Shown: positions 25,359 through 36,000 of the stretch, piece after piece
How the letters are laid out: each line of letters starts with the position of its first letter
Numbering within the stretch: position 1 is the first letter of the stretch
Assembly: GCA_015060405.1 (NCBI GenBank)
Contig: SUYN01000005.1
Location: 62,001-126,000, forward strand
Length of the DNA stretch: 64,000 bases
Reading direction: 5' to 3'
Source: Bacteroidales bacterium
Lineage (GTDB): Bacteria > Bacteroidota > Bacteroidia > Bacteroidales > UBA932
Program-made: the position numbers and the translations under genes
Notes under the pieces: model-generated
The model's database searches: none
What the model was told of the DNA's origin: nothing
What the model saw: only the letters and a program-made list of their open reading frames with translations

Positions 25359-27053
25359 ATGATTCAATTGTACAAGCGTATGCAGAGAATGAGGGAGAAA
25401 TATGTTGACACCCTCGCAAAGCTGTACGAGTATGCTACGACAGTATATTCAAAGAAGCAATATACCCAGTGGTATGACACAAAGGAAGGAGGATACACCT
25501 ACAATTCCTTCAAGGCGAAATGCGACAGCCTGTCAAAGAAGCTGACCCAGTACGGAATCGGCGCAGGAGACAAGGTTGCCATCCTTTCCCAGAGCATGCC
25601 TAACTGGTCGGCCGCCTTCTTCAGCATCGTACCGTTCGGAAGAATAGCCATTCCCATCCTTCCCGACAGTTCAGTCAACGAAGTGACCAACATACTTGAA
25701 CATTCGGAGAGCAAGGTGATCTTCGTGTCACAGAAACTCGCATCAAAGGTCAGCCAGGAATGCCGTGACAGGATGACCCTTGTCATCGACATGGATACAT
25801 TCGAGGTGATCCAGTCAAACGACGAGGAATTCACATGTGACGGCAAGACATCCATCCCGACCCCTGATGACATCGCGACCATCATCTACACTTCAGGTAC
25901 GACCGGCAGTGCAAAAGGAGTGGTCCTGAGCCACAGGAATCTCACCGCCAACGTCATCACCTGCTATCATTCGTGCAAAAGGACAGAAAAGGACAGATGG
26001 CTCTCGGTGCTGCCTATGGCACACACGCTGGAAATGACCTTGTGCATGCTCTACCCTATGTACTGCGGAGCGACCGTATATTACCTTCCTAAACCGCCTG
26101 TGGCATCACTGCTGCTGAAGGCCCTGAAGATCGTGAAACCTACGACAATGCTGACAGTGCCTCTCATAATAGAGAAGGTCTACAAGGGAAGCGTACTTCC
26201 CACAATCCAGAAGAGCCGCACCCTGACATGGATGAACGAGCATATGAACGGCCTGATGTGCAAGATCATCGGAATGAAGCTGAAGTCTACGTTCGGAGGC
26301 CACATGACATTCTACGGAATCGGCGGAGCCAAGCTTGATCCGGAAGTAGAGAAGTTCCTCCTGAAGGCTGGATTCCCATATGCAATCGGTTATGGCCTTA
26401 CAGAAACTTCCCCGCTCCTGGGTTACTCCATGAACAAGTGGAGGGCGGTCGGTTCATTCGGCTATCCGGTGCACAATGTCCAGCTCAAGCTGCACAATGT
26501 CAATCCTGAAACAGGTGAAGGTGAGATCATAGCCAAGGGTCCTAACGTGATGCTCGGCTACTACAAGGATCCGAAGAGGACCAAGAGCGTATTCACGGAA
26601 GACGGCTGGTTCAAGACAAGCGACATCGCAGTCCAGGATGAAAAGGGACGCTTCTTCATCAAGGGAAGGAACAACAACATGATCCTCGGACCATCGGGAG
26701 AGAACATCTATCCTGAAGAGATCGAGAATGTGATCAACAACGTGGAGGGAGTGAGCGAATCCATCGTCGTGGAAAGAGACGGCAAGCTCGTGGCCCTCGT
26801 CCAGCCGGCAGAGAACTACATCGAATGGGACAAGGAGAGCGAGGACAAGATTTATGAGAAACTCGACGCATGGAAGGCCAAACTCCTGAAAATCACCAAC
26901 AAGAATGTCAGCAAGGCATCACAGGTAAGTTCAGTGGAGGTGATGAAGGAGCCGTTCGAGAAGACAGCCACACAGAAGATCCGCCGATTCAAGTACAAGG
27001 AGTCCGCTCCTACTGTCGAAGAGGAAAAGAAGGAAAAGACGGAGAATAAGTAG
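25359..27053 (+). CDS. AMP-forming long-chain acyl-CoA (or acyl-ACP) synthetase
   Basis: A 564-residue adenylate-forming enzyme that activates fatty acids with ATP. The A3 motif IIYTSGTTGSAKG is at about 175-187; GYGLTETSP, the GWFKTSDI loop and the GPSGENIYPEEIE hinge follow in order. The C-terminal tail is Lys/Glu-rich and replaces the usual catalytic Lys context, as in Bacteroidota relatives. It lies downstream of parE and the acyltransferase, 45 bp from the latter, and ends at a terminator. Substrate chain length cannot be read from sequence. Confidence 0.9.
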   Translation: MIQLYKRMQRMREKYVDTLAKLYEYATTVYSKKQYTQWYDTKEGGYTYNSFKAKCDSLSKKLTQYGIGAGDKVAILSQSMPNWSAAFFSIVPFGRIAIPILPDSSVNEVTNILEHSESKVIFVSQKLASKVSQECRDRMTLVIDMDTFEVIQSNDEEFTCDGKTSIPTPDDIATIIYTSGTTGSAKGVVLSHRNLTANVITCYHSCKRTEKDRWLSVLPMAHTLEMTLCMLYPMYCGATVYYLPKPPVASLLLKALKIVKPTTMLTVPLIIEKVYKGSVLPTIQKSRTLTWMNEHMNGLMCKIIGMKLKSTFGGHMTFYGIGGAKLDPEVEKFLLKAGFPYAIGYGLTETSPLLGYSMNKWRAVGSFGYPVHNVQLKLHNVNPETGEGEIIAKGPNVMLGYYKDPKRTKSVFTEDGWFKTSDIAVQDEKGRFFIKGRNNNMILGPSGENIYPEEIENVINNVEGVSESIVVERDGKLVALVQPAENYIEWDKESEDKIYEKLDAWKAKLLKITNKNVSKASQVSSVEVMKEPFEKTATQKIRRFKYKESAPTVEEEKKEKTENK

Positions 27054-27061
27054 CACCTGAG

Positions 27062-27092
27062 AAAGGATGACACGAAAAGTCATCCTTTTTTC
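27062..27092 (+). terminator. Intrinsic terminator
   Basis: A 10-bp stem (27062-27071 with 27079-27088), 7-nt loop and T run, 8 bp after the acyl-CoA synthetase stop. Confidence 0.8.
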
Positions 27093-27160
27093 ATATCTTC
27101 GGATGGTAGTTTTGGAGAGAATGTACGTCTTATAGGCGGATTTACATCTGAACTGACTTT

Positions 27161-29602
27161 ATGAAACTGTTTTACAAGATCACTTTGTTCCTGGCCCTGG
27201 TGACGGCTGCCGCTTTCGAGGCACCCGGAAAGAGGGAGATCCAACCTACCATCAAGGAACAGATGCAGAAGCTGCATCAGCATTTCGACATCAACTTTAT
27301 CTACGATTCGTCCATATCACTGGACATCCCTACCGAGGCAAGACCGGATCCCGAAAGGCAGACGCTGGAGGAATGCCTTGAAACCTTGTTCAAGGACACT
27401 GACATAGTGTGGGAGATCCACAGGAAGTACATCGTCCTGACCCACAAGGACAAGAAACGCAAGCCCAAGGACTACACCATCTTCATAGAGGAGCAGCATG
27501 ACACCCTGAACGAATCCAGGATCACCGCACTGACGGACAAAGACCGCAACATGACACAGACCGGCTTCAAGAAACTTGACAAGAAGAAGTTCGATATGGG
27601 ATTCGCGGTCCTGAGTTCGCCGGATGTGATAAAGTCACTGCAGCAGCTCCCTGGTGTAGCGACCGGCACCGAACTGCTCTCCGGAATGTACGTCAGAGGC
27701 GGAGACGGAGCTGACAATCTTTATCTTCTGGACGGTGTACCCTTATACCAGGTAAGTCACCTTCTGGGCTTGTTCTCATCTTTCAACACAGACCTGGTGG
27801 AATCGCTTGACTTCTACAAGAGCGGTTTCCCCGCGAGATACGGAGGCAGATTGTCCTCCGTTGTGGATGTAAAGACCAGAGAAGGAGACTATAATGAGTA
27901 TCACGGACTGTTTTCAATAGGACTGCTTGACGGCAGGCTTCAGTTTGAGGGTCCCATAATCAAGGACAGGACTTCCTTCAATATAGGCCTGAGGCGCAGC
28001 TGGCTGGACGTGGTGACCGAGCCGGTGGGTCTGTTGATAAGCAGATTGGAGAATAGGGATTTCCGCATCAAGTACGCATTCTGGGACATGAATGCCGACA
28101 TCACACATAGATTCTCAGAGAAAAGCAGGCTGTCCTTCAACCTGTATGGCGGAAGAGATGCCGCTAAATTCATCTCTGGAGAGGGATTTGACTACAGCGA
28201 GGGCGTCGACAAAGTGGAGAAGACCTACTATAATGACGTGGCGATGGGACTCGAATGGGGCAACTTCGTCAGTCAGATCAACTGGCACTACGGGATTTCA
28301 GATGGGCACGACATGTCGCTGAAGGCCTACTTCAGCAGGTACGGTTCCCTGTTCGGATTTGAGGAAAGTGAGAGGGAGGAAGCCCTGGAGGACATACAGT
28401 ACAGCACCTATAAATACGGAAGCAACCGTTCAAGGACCTCTGATGTGGGAGTCAGGGCCGATTTCAGCCTCAGAGCGGGAGAGAGACACCACATAAGATA
28501 TGGAGCCGGCATCCAGTACCATATATATTCTCCTGAGTACTTCACGGACAAGGAGGCTACCAGCGATGGCAAGGTCATAACCGACCAGTCTCTCAAGGAA
28601 AGCGACAGAAGACAGACAGTTGAACCGGCAGTCTACATCGAAGACGAGATCGTCATCACTGACAGGCTGACCTCAAACCTCGGGCTGCGCTACTCCGTGA
28701 TATTGACAGAAGGAACAGCCTATCACAGCCTTCAGCCACGTGCTGCGCTCAGATTCGGACTGACAGACAACACATCACTGAAGATGTCCTACAGCGAAAT
28801 GGTGCAGAATGACCACCAGATTGCTTCCAACTACCTTCAGCTGCCGACAAATTTCTGGATGCCCTCCACCTCCCGGATTGCTCCCAGCCGTTCAAGGCAG
28901 GTTTCCGGAGGCATATACAGCAATCTTCCCCATAACATAAAGTTCAGCGCGGAGGGTTATTTCAAGACCATGGACAACCTTCTGGAGTTCCGTGGCAAAT
29001 GGGGCTTATATCCTCCGATACACCTTTGGGAGGAGGCTATGATTGCAGGAAAGGGACGCTCATGGGGTCTTGAGAGCGAAATAGAATGGTCGGATGGAAA
29101 GACCTCACTTGCAGCATATTACACCCTGTCATGGAGCCAGAGATACTTCGAGGAATTCTATCCTGACTGGTACAGGGACAGGAATGACAACAGACATAAG
29201 CTGACACTGACAGCCACAAGGAAGCTTGGCAAAAGATGCGAAGTGTACGGAAGCTGGAACTTCCACAGCGGAGGTTACATGACGGCTGAGGCCATGGCAT
29301 TGGCACCGGAAGAGGTCGGACGATGGCCGGAAACCTTCTACACCATGCCCAACAATATCAAGCTACCTGACTATCATAGGCTGGACGTAGGCTTCAACTT
29401 CAGAAAGACGACCAAAAGAGGAAACGAGAGCATCTGGAATCTGAGCATCTACAATGCCTACTGCCACATGAACCCGTTCATAACCTACATCGACTCGGAC
29501 TATGAGTTCACAAAGGAGAATCTGTTCGGATTCAATTTCACAGGAGAAGCCTTCGGCATCATTCCGATACTTCCCTCATTCAGTTACACCCTCAAATTCT
29601 AA
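27161..29602 (+). CDS. TonB-dependent outer-membrane receptor with N-terminal STN domain
   Basis: An 813-residue receptor. After a signal sequence (residues 1-22), residues 30-95 form an STN domain (MQKLHQHFDINFIYDSSISL), which in relatives contacts an anti-sigma factor or TonB. A linker of about 50 residues stands where a carboxypeptidase-like domain often sits. The plug follows (LSSPDVIKSLQQLPGVA, YVRGGDGADNLYLLDGVPLY) and a 22-strand barrel ends in aromatic Phe. No FecR or ECF sigma gene is adjacent. It begins a transcript with two lipoproteins. Substrate unknown. Confidence 0.9.
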   Translation: MKLFYKITLFLALVTAAAFEAPGKREIQPTIKEQMQKLHQHFDINFIYDSSISLDIPTEARPDPERQTLEECLETLFKDTDIVWEIHRKYIVLTHKDKKRKPKDYTIFIEEQHDTLNESRITALTDKDRNMTQTGFKKLDKKKFDMGFAVLSSPDVIKSLQQLPGVATGTELLSGMYVRGGDGADNLYLLDGVPLYQVSHLLGLFSSFNTDLVESLDFYKSGFPARYGGRLSSVVDVKTREGDYNEYHGLFSIGLLDGRLQFEGPIIKDRTSFNIGLRRSWLDVVTEPVGLLISRLENRDFRIKYAFWDMNADITHRFSEKSRLSFNLYGGRDAAKFISGEGFDYSEGVDKVEKTYYNDVAMGLEWGNFVSQINWHYGISDGHDMSLKAYFSRYGSLFGFEESEREEALEDIQYSTYKYGSNRSRTSDVGVRADFSLRAGERHHIRYGAGIQYHIYSPEYFTDKEATSDGKVITDQSLKESDRRQTVEPAVYIEDEIVITDRLTSNLGLRYSVILTEGTAYHSLQPRAALRFGLTDNTSLKMSYSEMVQNDHQIASNYLQLPTNFWMPSTSRIAPSRSRQVSGGIYSNLPHNIKFSAEGYFKTMDNLLEFRGKWGLYPPIHLWEEAMIAGKGRSWGLESEIEWSDGKTSLAAYYTLSWSQRYFEEFYPDWYRDRNDNRHKLTLTATRKLGKRCEVYGSWNFHSGGYMTAEAMALAPEEVGRWPETFYTMPNNIKLPDYHRLDVGFNFRKTTKRGNESIWNLSIYNAYCHMNPFITYIDSDYEFTKENLFGFNFTGEAFGIIPILPSFSYTLKF

Positions 29603-29605
29603 GAT

Positions 29606-30526
29606 ATGAAAGCAACAGACAAGATCTGCCTTCTACTGCTCGGCATAGTGTCGCTGACAGGATGCAGATACAGTTTTGACATAGAAGACAATGGCCTGAA
29701 GCCATGTATGTGCATAAAGTCATTTATATGCGCAGATTCACTTGTAAATGTAGACGTCTACAAGGCAGTTCCTGTCCAGCATGCAGGCAAGACGGACATG
29801 GGCATCGTCTCTCCTTCATATTCATTGAAAAGGAACGGCAAGGAAGTCGAGACCTCATCGAAGGATATAGAAAACTATGGCATCAACCTCCAGTGCGAAG
29901 GATTCAGCAAGGGAGACAGGCTGGAGATCACATTCTGTGCTGATGGAGTGGAGCCGGCTGCAGCATCGACAGTCATCCCTGGAGACTTCCCCGAATTTAC
30001 CTATAGGACCTACAGAGACGAAGACGACAACTGGTGCATACTGCTGGAGTACAAAGACGAGAAGGACAGCAGGGATTACTATGGCGCTTCAGTCGAAACC
30101 CGCAGGACTATCCGACACGGTCCCAATCCGCCTTTTGTCACCTATGGATTCGCATCACTTCCGTATGCGCACAACGACGTGAGTCTGGACCAGTTTGCCT
30201 ATGCTCCGGTTGTAAGCCGCTTTGGCGCTGGGGACATGTATATATGGGCAGATGAGGACCGGGAGGATGACACATACGAGATCAAATACATCATCGGTAG
30301 TGAAATATCCGGAACGATTGAATTTGCAGTCCGTCTGCACCTGTTCAAACTGTCCAGGGAAATGTATCATCATCTCTATGCGGATTACGACAGTTCATAT
30401 AATCCGTTCTCATATATAGGCTTTTCCTCACCTTCATTTGCCTACTCCAACGTAATGAAAGGATGCGGATATTTCTGTGCCTATTCGAAGGATTACTCTG
30501 ACTGGATGATAACATACAAGAAGTAG
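29606..30526 (+). CDS. DUF4249-like lipoprotein paired with the TonB receptor
   Basis: A 306-residue lipoprotein with lipobox LTGC (Cys20). Its shape fits the DUF4249 group: N-terminal beta-sandwich, a short motif with charged residues in the middle, and an end of the form NPFxYxxFSSPSFAYSNVMKGCGYFCAYS, resembling the family's final YSNVxxGxGxFxAY motif. DUF4249 proteins are outer-membrane lipoproteins found beside TonB receptors, probably binding the ligand. It starts 3 bp after the receptor gene. Confidence 0.72.
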   Translation: MKATDKICLLLLGIVSLTGCRYSFDIEDNGLKPCMCIKSFICADSLVNVDVYKAVPVQHAGKTDMGIVSPSYSLKRNGKEVETSSKDIENYGINLQCEGFSKGDRLEITFCADGVEPAAASTVIPGDFPEFTYRTYRDEDDNWCILLEYKDEKDSRDYYGASVETRRTIRHGPNPPFVTYGFASLPYAHNDVSLDQFAYAPVVSRFGAGDMYIWADEDREDDTYEIKYIIGSEISGTIEFAVRLHLFKLSREMYHHLYADYDSSYNPFSYIGFSSPSFAYSNVMKGCGYFCAYSKDYSDWMITYKK

Positions 30527-30529
30527 AAT

Positions 30530-31731
30530 ATGAAATACTGTTATTATATATTATTGCTATCCGTCATATTACTGAACGGATGTCAGGGCTATATCGGAGG
30601 TCTTGACGACAGCAACGCACAATTCGTACAGCTGGTCTTCATCAACAGGAGTTCACACGACATAGACCTCATCATCAAGGATCCGGTCTGGAGCGAGGGC
30701 CCGGACACGATCAGACTGGAAAAGGGAAACGGACTATGGAAACGTGAGTTCGGAAAGGACTACTTATATACGAACCATTTCTATGATGAAGCCGAGATAG
30801 TGGCAGACGGAAGTGAAAGATTCCTCTTCGAATCAACGGGCATTCCTTACAGTCCCTGCTCGCTGAATCCGCTTAATGACAGCAAGGGTACGTACTATGT
30901 CTACGATTTCAGTGACAAAGCCTATGAGGAAATCAGGAGGACATACGAGGAACTGAGGAAATTCACGATGACAGACATACCGCCTTCATACATCCTGCAT
31001 GACTCCCTGATCACAGCCGGTTCATCAGAAGCTCTGTTCAGGTGCCTCTATCCTGTTCCTTCGGTGAGAAAGTCCCTCAAGCTCGGATCTGTAGTCGGAA
31101 AAGAAGCCGAGAGCATAGACAGGGTAAGGATATATGACGAGTACGGAACAGCACCCGGCAGGGTGGAGGTCAGCGAAGAGAGGTATACAGAGGGCAGGAA
31201 GGACAGGCCTTACATGTCATATTACAGCATCGAAGAGCTCAGCAAGGCCGGACTGGCACATTTCGGCTGCGGTTCGGAGAACTTACAGGGAGGAAGGAGT
31301 TCGACAGATTCTGCGGATGCCTTTACTCCATCACTGAGACCGTACACAGGGAAGTGCTCCAGGAAAACCCGGAGACATCGGGATTCATGATGAATCTCAC
31401 TGATGACAAGGCCGTCGTACAATTCATCACATATGGCAGTGTCAGGATACTGCTTGCCGAAGCGGACTGCATGCACTCAAAACTCATGAATCACATGTAC
31501 TATAACGTCATGACCGGCACAGGAAACTCGTATTTTTATGTCCCTGACATGACATTCTACCTCCTGAGTCTCGATGAAGACGGAGAATTCCAGTGCAGGA
31601 GAGGCGGAATGGAGATCGTAGGCGAATGGCTAAACGGTTCAGAAGACGCTCCGGTCGTAGCAATCGACTATGGTGTGTCCGACTTTACCGATGCCTGGAC
31701 ATACGTGCATATTCATGACGTTGTCATGTAG
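30530..31731 (+). pseudogene. Frameshifted outer-membrane lipoprotein (TonB operon third gene)
   Basis: The first frame runs 30530-31390 and begins with a lipoprotein signal (LLNGC, Cys18). Near 31255-31300 the protein-like reading passes to the frame one base back. In that frame the translation from 31261 reads GELTGRKEFDRFCGCLYSITETVH and joins smoothly to the segment ending at 31731, while the original frame turns into Ser/Arg-rich text. One lost base would restore a single protein of about 400 residues. No slippery heptamer was seen. Either a real disruption or a sequencing/assembly error. Function unknown; probably a surface accessory protein of the receptor. Confidence 0.7.
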
Positions 31732-31748
31732 ACTCTTTCAGATGATAA

Positions 31749-31785
31749 AGGGTCCGGCTGCCATTGCAACCGGACCCTTCATTTT
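31749..31785. terminator. Bidirectional intrinsic terminator
   Basis: A 9-bp stem (31749-31757 with 31770-31778), 12-nt loop, T-rich tail. It separates the lipoprotein operon from the convergent ribosomal protein operon. Confidence 0.75.
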
Positions 31786-31801
31786 TATATGACTGCTGAA
31801 A

Positions 31802-32242
31802 TTACTCAGCTACGATCTCATACTTGAAAGTACCCTTCACGTCGCGGTAGCACTTTACAGTAGCCTCGTATGTACCGAGCTCCTTAGCTGCCTCAACTGT
31901 GATGTCCTTCTTGTCAACCTCGATTCCAACTGCTGCAAGAGCCTCTGCGAGCTGTGCTGTAGTTACAGAACCGTAGATCTTGCCAGACTCGCTTACCTTT
32001 ACAGCAACCTGTACTGTAGTCTCTGCGAGCTTTGCTGCGAGAGCCTCTGCATCACCAACGAACTTAGCGATCTTGTGTGCGCGCTGACGAAGATTCTCAG
32101 CGTGTACCTTCTTTGCAGAAGGAGTAGCCATGATTGCGAAACCCTGTGGGATAAGGTAGTTGACAGCGTAGCCTGTCTTCACTGTGACGATGTCGTCTGC
32201 GTGGCCAAGGTTTGCCACATCTTTCTTAAGAATAATCTCCAT
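31802..32242 (-). CDS. rplI: 50S ribosomal protein L9
   Basis: A 146-residue L9 protein. The N-terminal RNA-binding domain shows MEIILKKDVANLGHADDIVTVKTGYAVNYLIPQG, the central helix follows, and the C-terminal domain contains GKIYGSVT. Third gene of the rpsF-rpsR-rplI operon; starts 16 bp after rpsR. Confidence 0.98.
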   Translation of the reverse strand: MEIILKKDVANLGHADDIVTVKTGYAVNYLIPQGFAIMATPSAKKVHAENLRQRAHKIAKFVGDAEALAAKLAETTVQVAVKVSESGKIYGSVTTAQLAEALAAVGIEVDKKDITVEAAKELGTYEATVKCYRDVKGTFKYEIVAE

Positions 32243-32258
32243 ATTGCTGTCCTCCTTA

Positions 32259-32525
32259 TTATTTCAAAAGGTCTGTTACGTATGGGAGAAGTGCAAGATG
32301 TCTTGCTCTCTTCACTGCCTGAGCCACCTTTCTCTGGAACTTGAGTGAAGTACCTGTGAGACGACGAGGAAGGATCTTACCCTGCTCGTTAAGGAATCTC
32401 TTGAGGAACTCAGCATCCTTGTAATCAACATACTTGATACCTGCCTTCTTGAAACGGCAGTATTTCTTCTTTCTAACCTCTACTGTAGGAGGGTTAAGAT
32501 AACGGATTTCATTGTTCTGTGCCAT
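32259..32525 (-). CDS. rpsR: 30S ribosomal protein S18
   Basis: An 88-residue S18. The core motif [25 protein letters not shown] and the end [13 protein letters not shown] are canonical. N-terminal Lys-rich segment includes a single Cys (KKYCRF). Middle gene of the rpsF operon; its product binds S6 in the 30S platform. Confidence 0.98.
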   Translation of the reverse strand: MAQNNEIRYLNPPTVEVRKKKYCRFKKAGIKYVDYKDAEFLKRFLNEQGKILPRRLTGTSLKFQRKVAQAVKRARHLALLPYVTDLLK

Positions 32526-32542
32526 AATTCTGTCCTCCTAAA

Positions 32543-32881
32543 TTATTTAGCCTGTCTGTTAGCTCTTCTTCTCTCAGCATATGCCACTGCATGCTTGTCC
32601 ATCGCGAAAGTGAGGAATCTGATGATTCTCTCGTCACGACGATACTGAGTCTCGAGTCTTGCGATGAGTGAAGGCTCAGCCTTGAACTCGATAAGATAAT
32701 AGAATCCTGTAGTCTTCTTCTGGATAGGGTAAGCGAGCTGCTTAAGTCCCCAGTCCTCTTCGTACACGATCTCTGCACCACGCTCCTTGAGGTAGTTTGT
32801 GTACTTTGCGACCGCTTCCTTCATCTGAGCATCAGACAAAACGGGAGTTGCAATGAAAACGGTTTCGTACTGTTTAAGCAT
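32543..32881 (-). CDS. rpsF: 30S ribosomal protein S6
   Basis: Start at ATG ending at 32881 gives the usual 112 residues ([17 protein letters not shown]); an upstream extension of 35 codons lies in the leader and promoter and is rejected. The [16 protein letters not shown] segment and the ERIIRFLTF end are diagnostic. First gene of the rpsF-rpsR-rplI operon. Confidence 0.98.
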   Translation of the reverse strand: MLKQYETVFIATPVLSDAQMKEAVAKYTNYLKERGAEIVYEEDWGLKQLAYPIQKKTTGFYYLIEFKAEPSLIARLETQYRRDERIIRFLTFAMDKHAVAYAERRRANRQAK

Positions 32882-32952
32882 TTTGTTTGTAATTAATTGT
32901 TTTATAATAAATTGCATCCACTTTTCCGGACCCGGTCCGTCAAAATGGGCTG
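32882..32952 (-). promoter_or_regulatory. rpsF leader, candidate S6:S18 autoregulatory hairpin
   Basis: The leader of about 65 nt holds CGGACCGGGTCCG (around 32924-32936), which folds into a short GC stem displaying a CCGG-rich tip. S6:S18 binds a CCG-containing leader hairpin in many bacteria. Position fits, but the consensus was not checked by alignment. Confidence 0.3.
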
Positions 32953-32983
32953 CAAATATAGCAATAAATCTTTGAAATTCAAA
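32953..32983 (-). promoter_or_regulatory. rpsF operon promoter, -33/-7 type
   Basis: Minus strand: TTTG (32980-32983), 19-bp spacer, TATATTTG (32953-32960). Exact consensus. Confidence 0.78.
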
Positions 32984-33099
32984 CATTTTTGCGAAACTTG
33001 ACCAAAGATTCCCCGTCCCTGCCCGCCATAACGAAAAAAATCACTATAATTGTATCCTGACCTGCTAAGTATCGTCAACTCAACGAAAACACCACACAG

Positions 33100-36000
33100 A
33101 TGAAAAATATATTCAGATCTATGGCAGCCGTCATCATGATGGCGATGTCACTGGAAGTTTCAGCCCAGCCACAGGCCCCGGCAGCTTCGCCGGCAGTACA
33201 TCCGGACAACACGGTCACATTCAGCCTTCACGCACCTGAAGCAGAGAATGTAAAGATAAACGCACAGTTCGCTCCGAAGGCAGACATGACCAGAGGAGAA
33301 GACGGACTCTGGAGCATAACCCTGGGCCCTGTGGCACCGGACATATATCCCTACTGCTTCGAGGTGGACGGGATGCCCGTCATGGACCCTCAATGTCCGG
33401 ACTGGTTCCCGAACGAGGGATTCAAGAGTTCCATGCTCGATGTCAGGGGCGAGGGACTTGCCCATGAACTGAGGTCAGTCCCTCACGGCAGGACAGACTA
33501 CGTCACCTACTGGTCTGAGATACTCGGGACTTACGGGAATGCCCTGGTGTACACTCCTCCTGCCTACGATGCACAGCCGGACAGAAGATATCCGGTATTC
33601 TACCTCATCAGCGGAACTACAGACACGGAGGAAGTATATTTCAAGGTCGGAAAGATGAACCTCATCCTGGACAACCTCATTGCAGAGGGCAAGGCAAAGG
33701 AAATGATCATAGTCCTCCCCTACGGCAATCCGTCGAAGTACAATCCTTCGGAGACCCTGGAGTTCGGCAAAGGCGACGTCTTCAGCACAGACTTTCTGAA
33801 TGATCTGATGCCATATGTGGAGGCAAGCTACAGGACAATCGAAGACAGGGACAGCAGAGCCATAGGAGGTTTCTCCAGAGGCGGCAACCAGGCTCTGTCC
33901 ATCGGTCTGAACAACCTCGACAAGTTCTCCTATCTGTGCTCATACAGTTCATTTACAAGCATGGACATTCCTGAAGTCTATGGGACGCCGAAGAAAAGCA
34001 ACAGGCTGATAAACCTGTTCTGGCTCGGCGTGGGCACTGACGATTTCCTTTACGGCAATGCGAAGGAATATATGGAATTCCTTGACAGCAAGGGCATAAG
34101 GAATGTGCAGTACTTCACTTCAGACAGACTCGGACACACATGGATGAATGCAAGACACTTCCTTGAAAAGACCTTCCCTCTCCTCTTCGACAAGGAGGCT
34201 TCCGCCCGTGCAATGAAGGCGTCTCGCAAGGAAGGTCACGATCATGTCATGAAGGCTTCCGAAGTCAAGGGACAGAGGCTCACACCTGAAGTGCTCAACT
34301 CGATCTTCCCGCAGGGAACCGTCTCTCCTGAATACAACCAGGACGGCAGCGTGACCTTCAGGCTGGAAGCAGCCGGCGCAGAAAAGGTCGAACTGGAATG
34401 TCAGATGTTCGGTGGCACAAGACTTATGACCAGGAATGAAAAGGGAATATGGGAAATCACCGTCACACCGGAACAGCCTGACATATATCCGTATGCCTTC
34501 ATTGTCGACGGCACAAAGACCGCAGACCCGAAGAACATGCACCTCTTCCCTAACGAGGGCTTCAAATACAGTCTCTGCGACGTAAAAGGCAGCAAGCCGG
34601 ACTGGCAGGACCTTCAGGATGTGCCCCATGGAAAGGTAAGCTACACATGGTACACATCTTCTGCGACAGGCTTCGACAGGCCGGTGTGTGTCTATACCCC
34701 TGCCGGCTACGACCCCGCATCGGATGAAAGATATCCCGTGCTCTACCTGATCCATGGAATGACGGACACCTACGAGACATGGTTCAAGGTCGGCAGGATC
34801 AACAACATCCTCGACAACCTCATTGCAGAGGGTTCGGCCGAAAAGATGATAGTCGTCATGCCTTATGCAAACCCATATCCTGAGATGATCCGCAGAGGTC
34901 TCGCCAAGGCCTATGACCCGATGGATACCAAGCTGATTGACAAGGAGATCACAGAGTCAGTCATACCTTTCATCGAAGACAACTACAAGGTCATCGGGGA
35001 AGCCGGAGGAAGAGCCATAGCAGGGTTCTCCCTCGGAGGAAGACAGGCCCTCGCATGCGGACTTGGCAATCCTGAGACCTTCGCCTATGTCTGTGCATTC
35101 GCTCCTGCCGTGTTCGGTTCTGAAATCTCCGCGAACTTTGAGAACGGGACCTATGCTGACACAGGTAGCCTCAACAGGAATCTTGAGCTCCTGTGGCTGA
35201 GCTGCGGCACATCTGACTTCCTCTACCGTTCGAGCCAGGAGCTGGACAGGAACCTCACCGACCGCGGAATCATACACAAGACCGTCTACTCGGAAGGAGG
35301 ACACACATGGATGAACTGCCGCGACTACATAAGGGAGGTGTGCAAGCTTCTCTTCAAGAAGGACTTCGCCCTCGGAGCAGACATAAGCTGGATCACGGAA
35401 ATGGAGGCCAGAGGCGAGAAGCTTTACAACAGGGACGGGCAGGAACGCGAAGGGACGGCCTTGATGAAGGAGCTCGGACTGGATGCCGTCCGCCTGCGCG
35501 TGTGGGTGGATCCTTCAGCCCATGGAGGATGGTGCAGCAAGGATGATCTCCTTGTGAAATGCCTGAGAGCCAAGGCCCTGGACATGAAGATCCTGGTGGA
35601 CTTCCACTACAGCGACTGGTGGGCGGACCCGCAGAAGCAGAACATCCCGGCAGCCTGGAGCGGACATTCATACGGACAGATGAAGGAAGACCTCGCGGCA
35701 CACACCGTCGAAGTGCTCCAGCTTCTCAAGGACAACGGAGTGGAACCTGAATGGATACAGATAGGAAACGAGACAAGGAACGGATTCCTGTGGAGCGTGA
35801 AGTCAAACGAAAAGGGCTGGCCGGTGCTTGACGAGAACGGCAACACCACCATCACGGAGTCAATGGGACATGCTGTCAACAATCCGGAGCAGTATGCCGG
35901 CCTGTTCGCAGCCGGATACGATGCTGCAAAGAGCGTATTTCCGGGAGCCGTCGTAATGGTGCATCTGGACAACGGATTTGACCGGGACCTCTATGACTGG

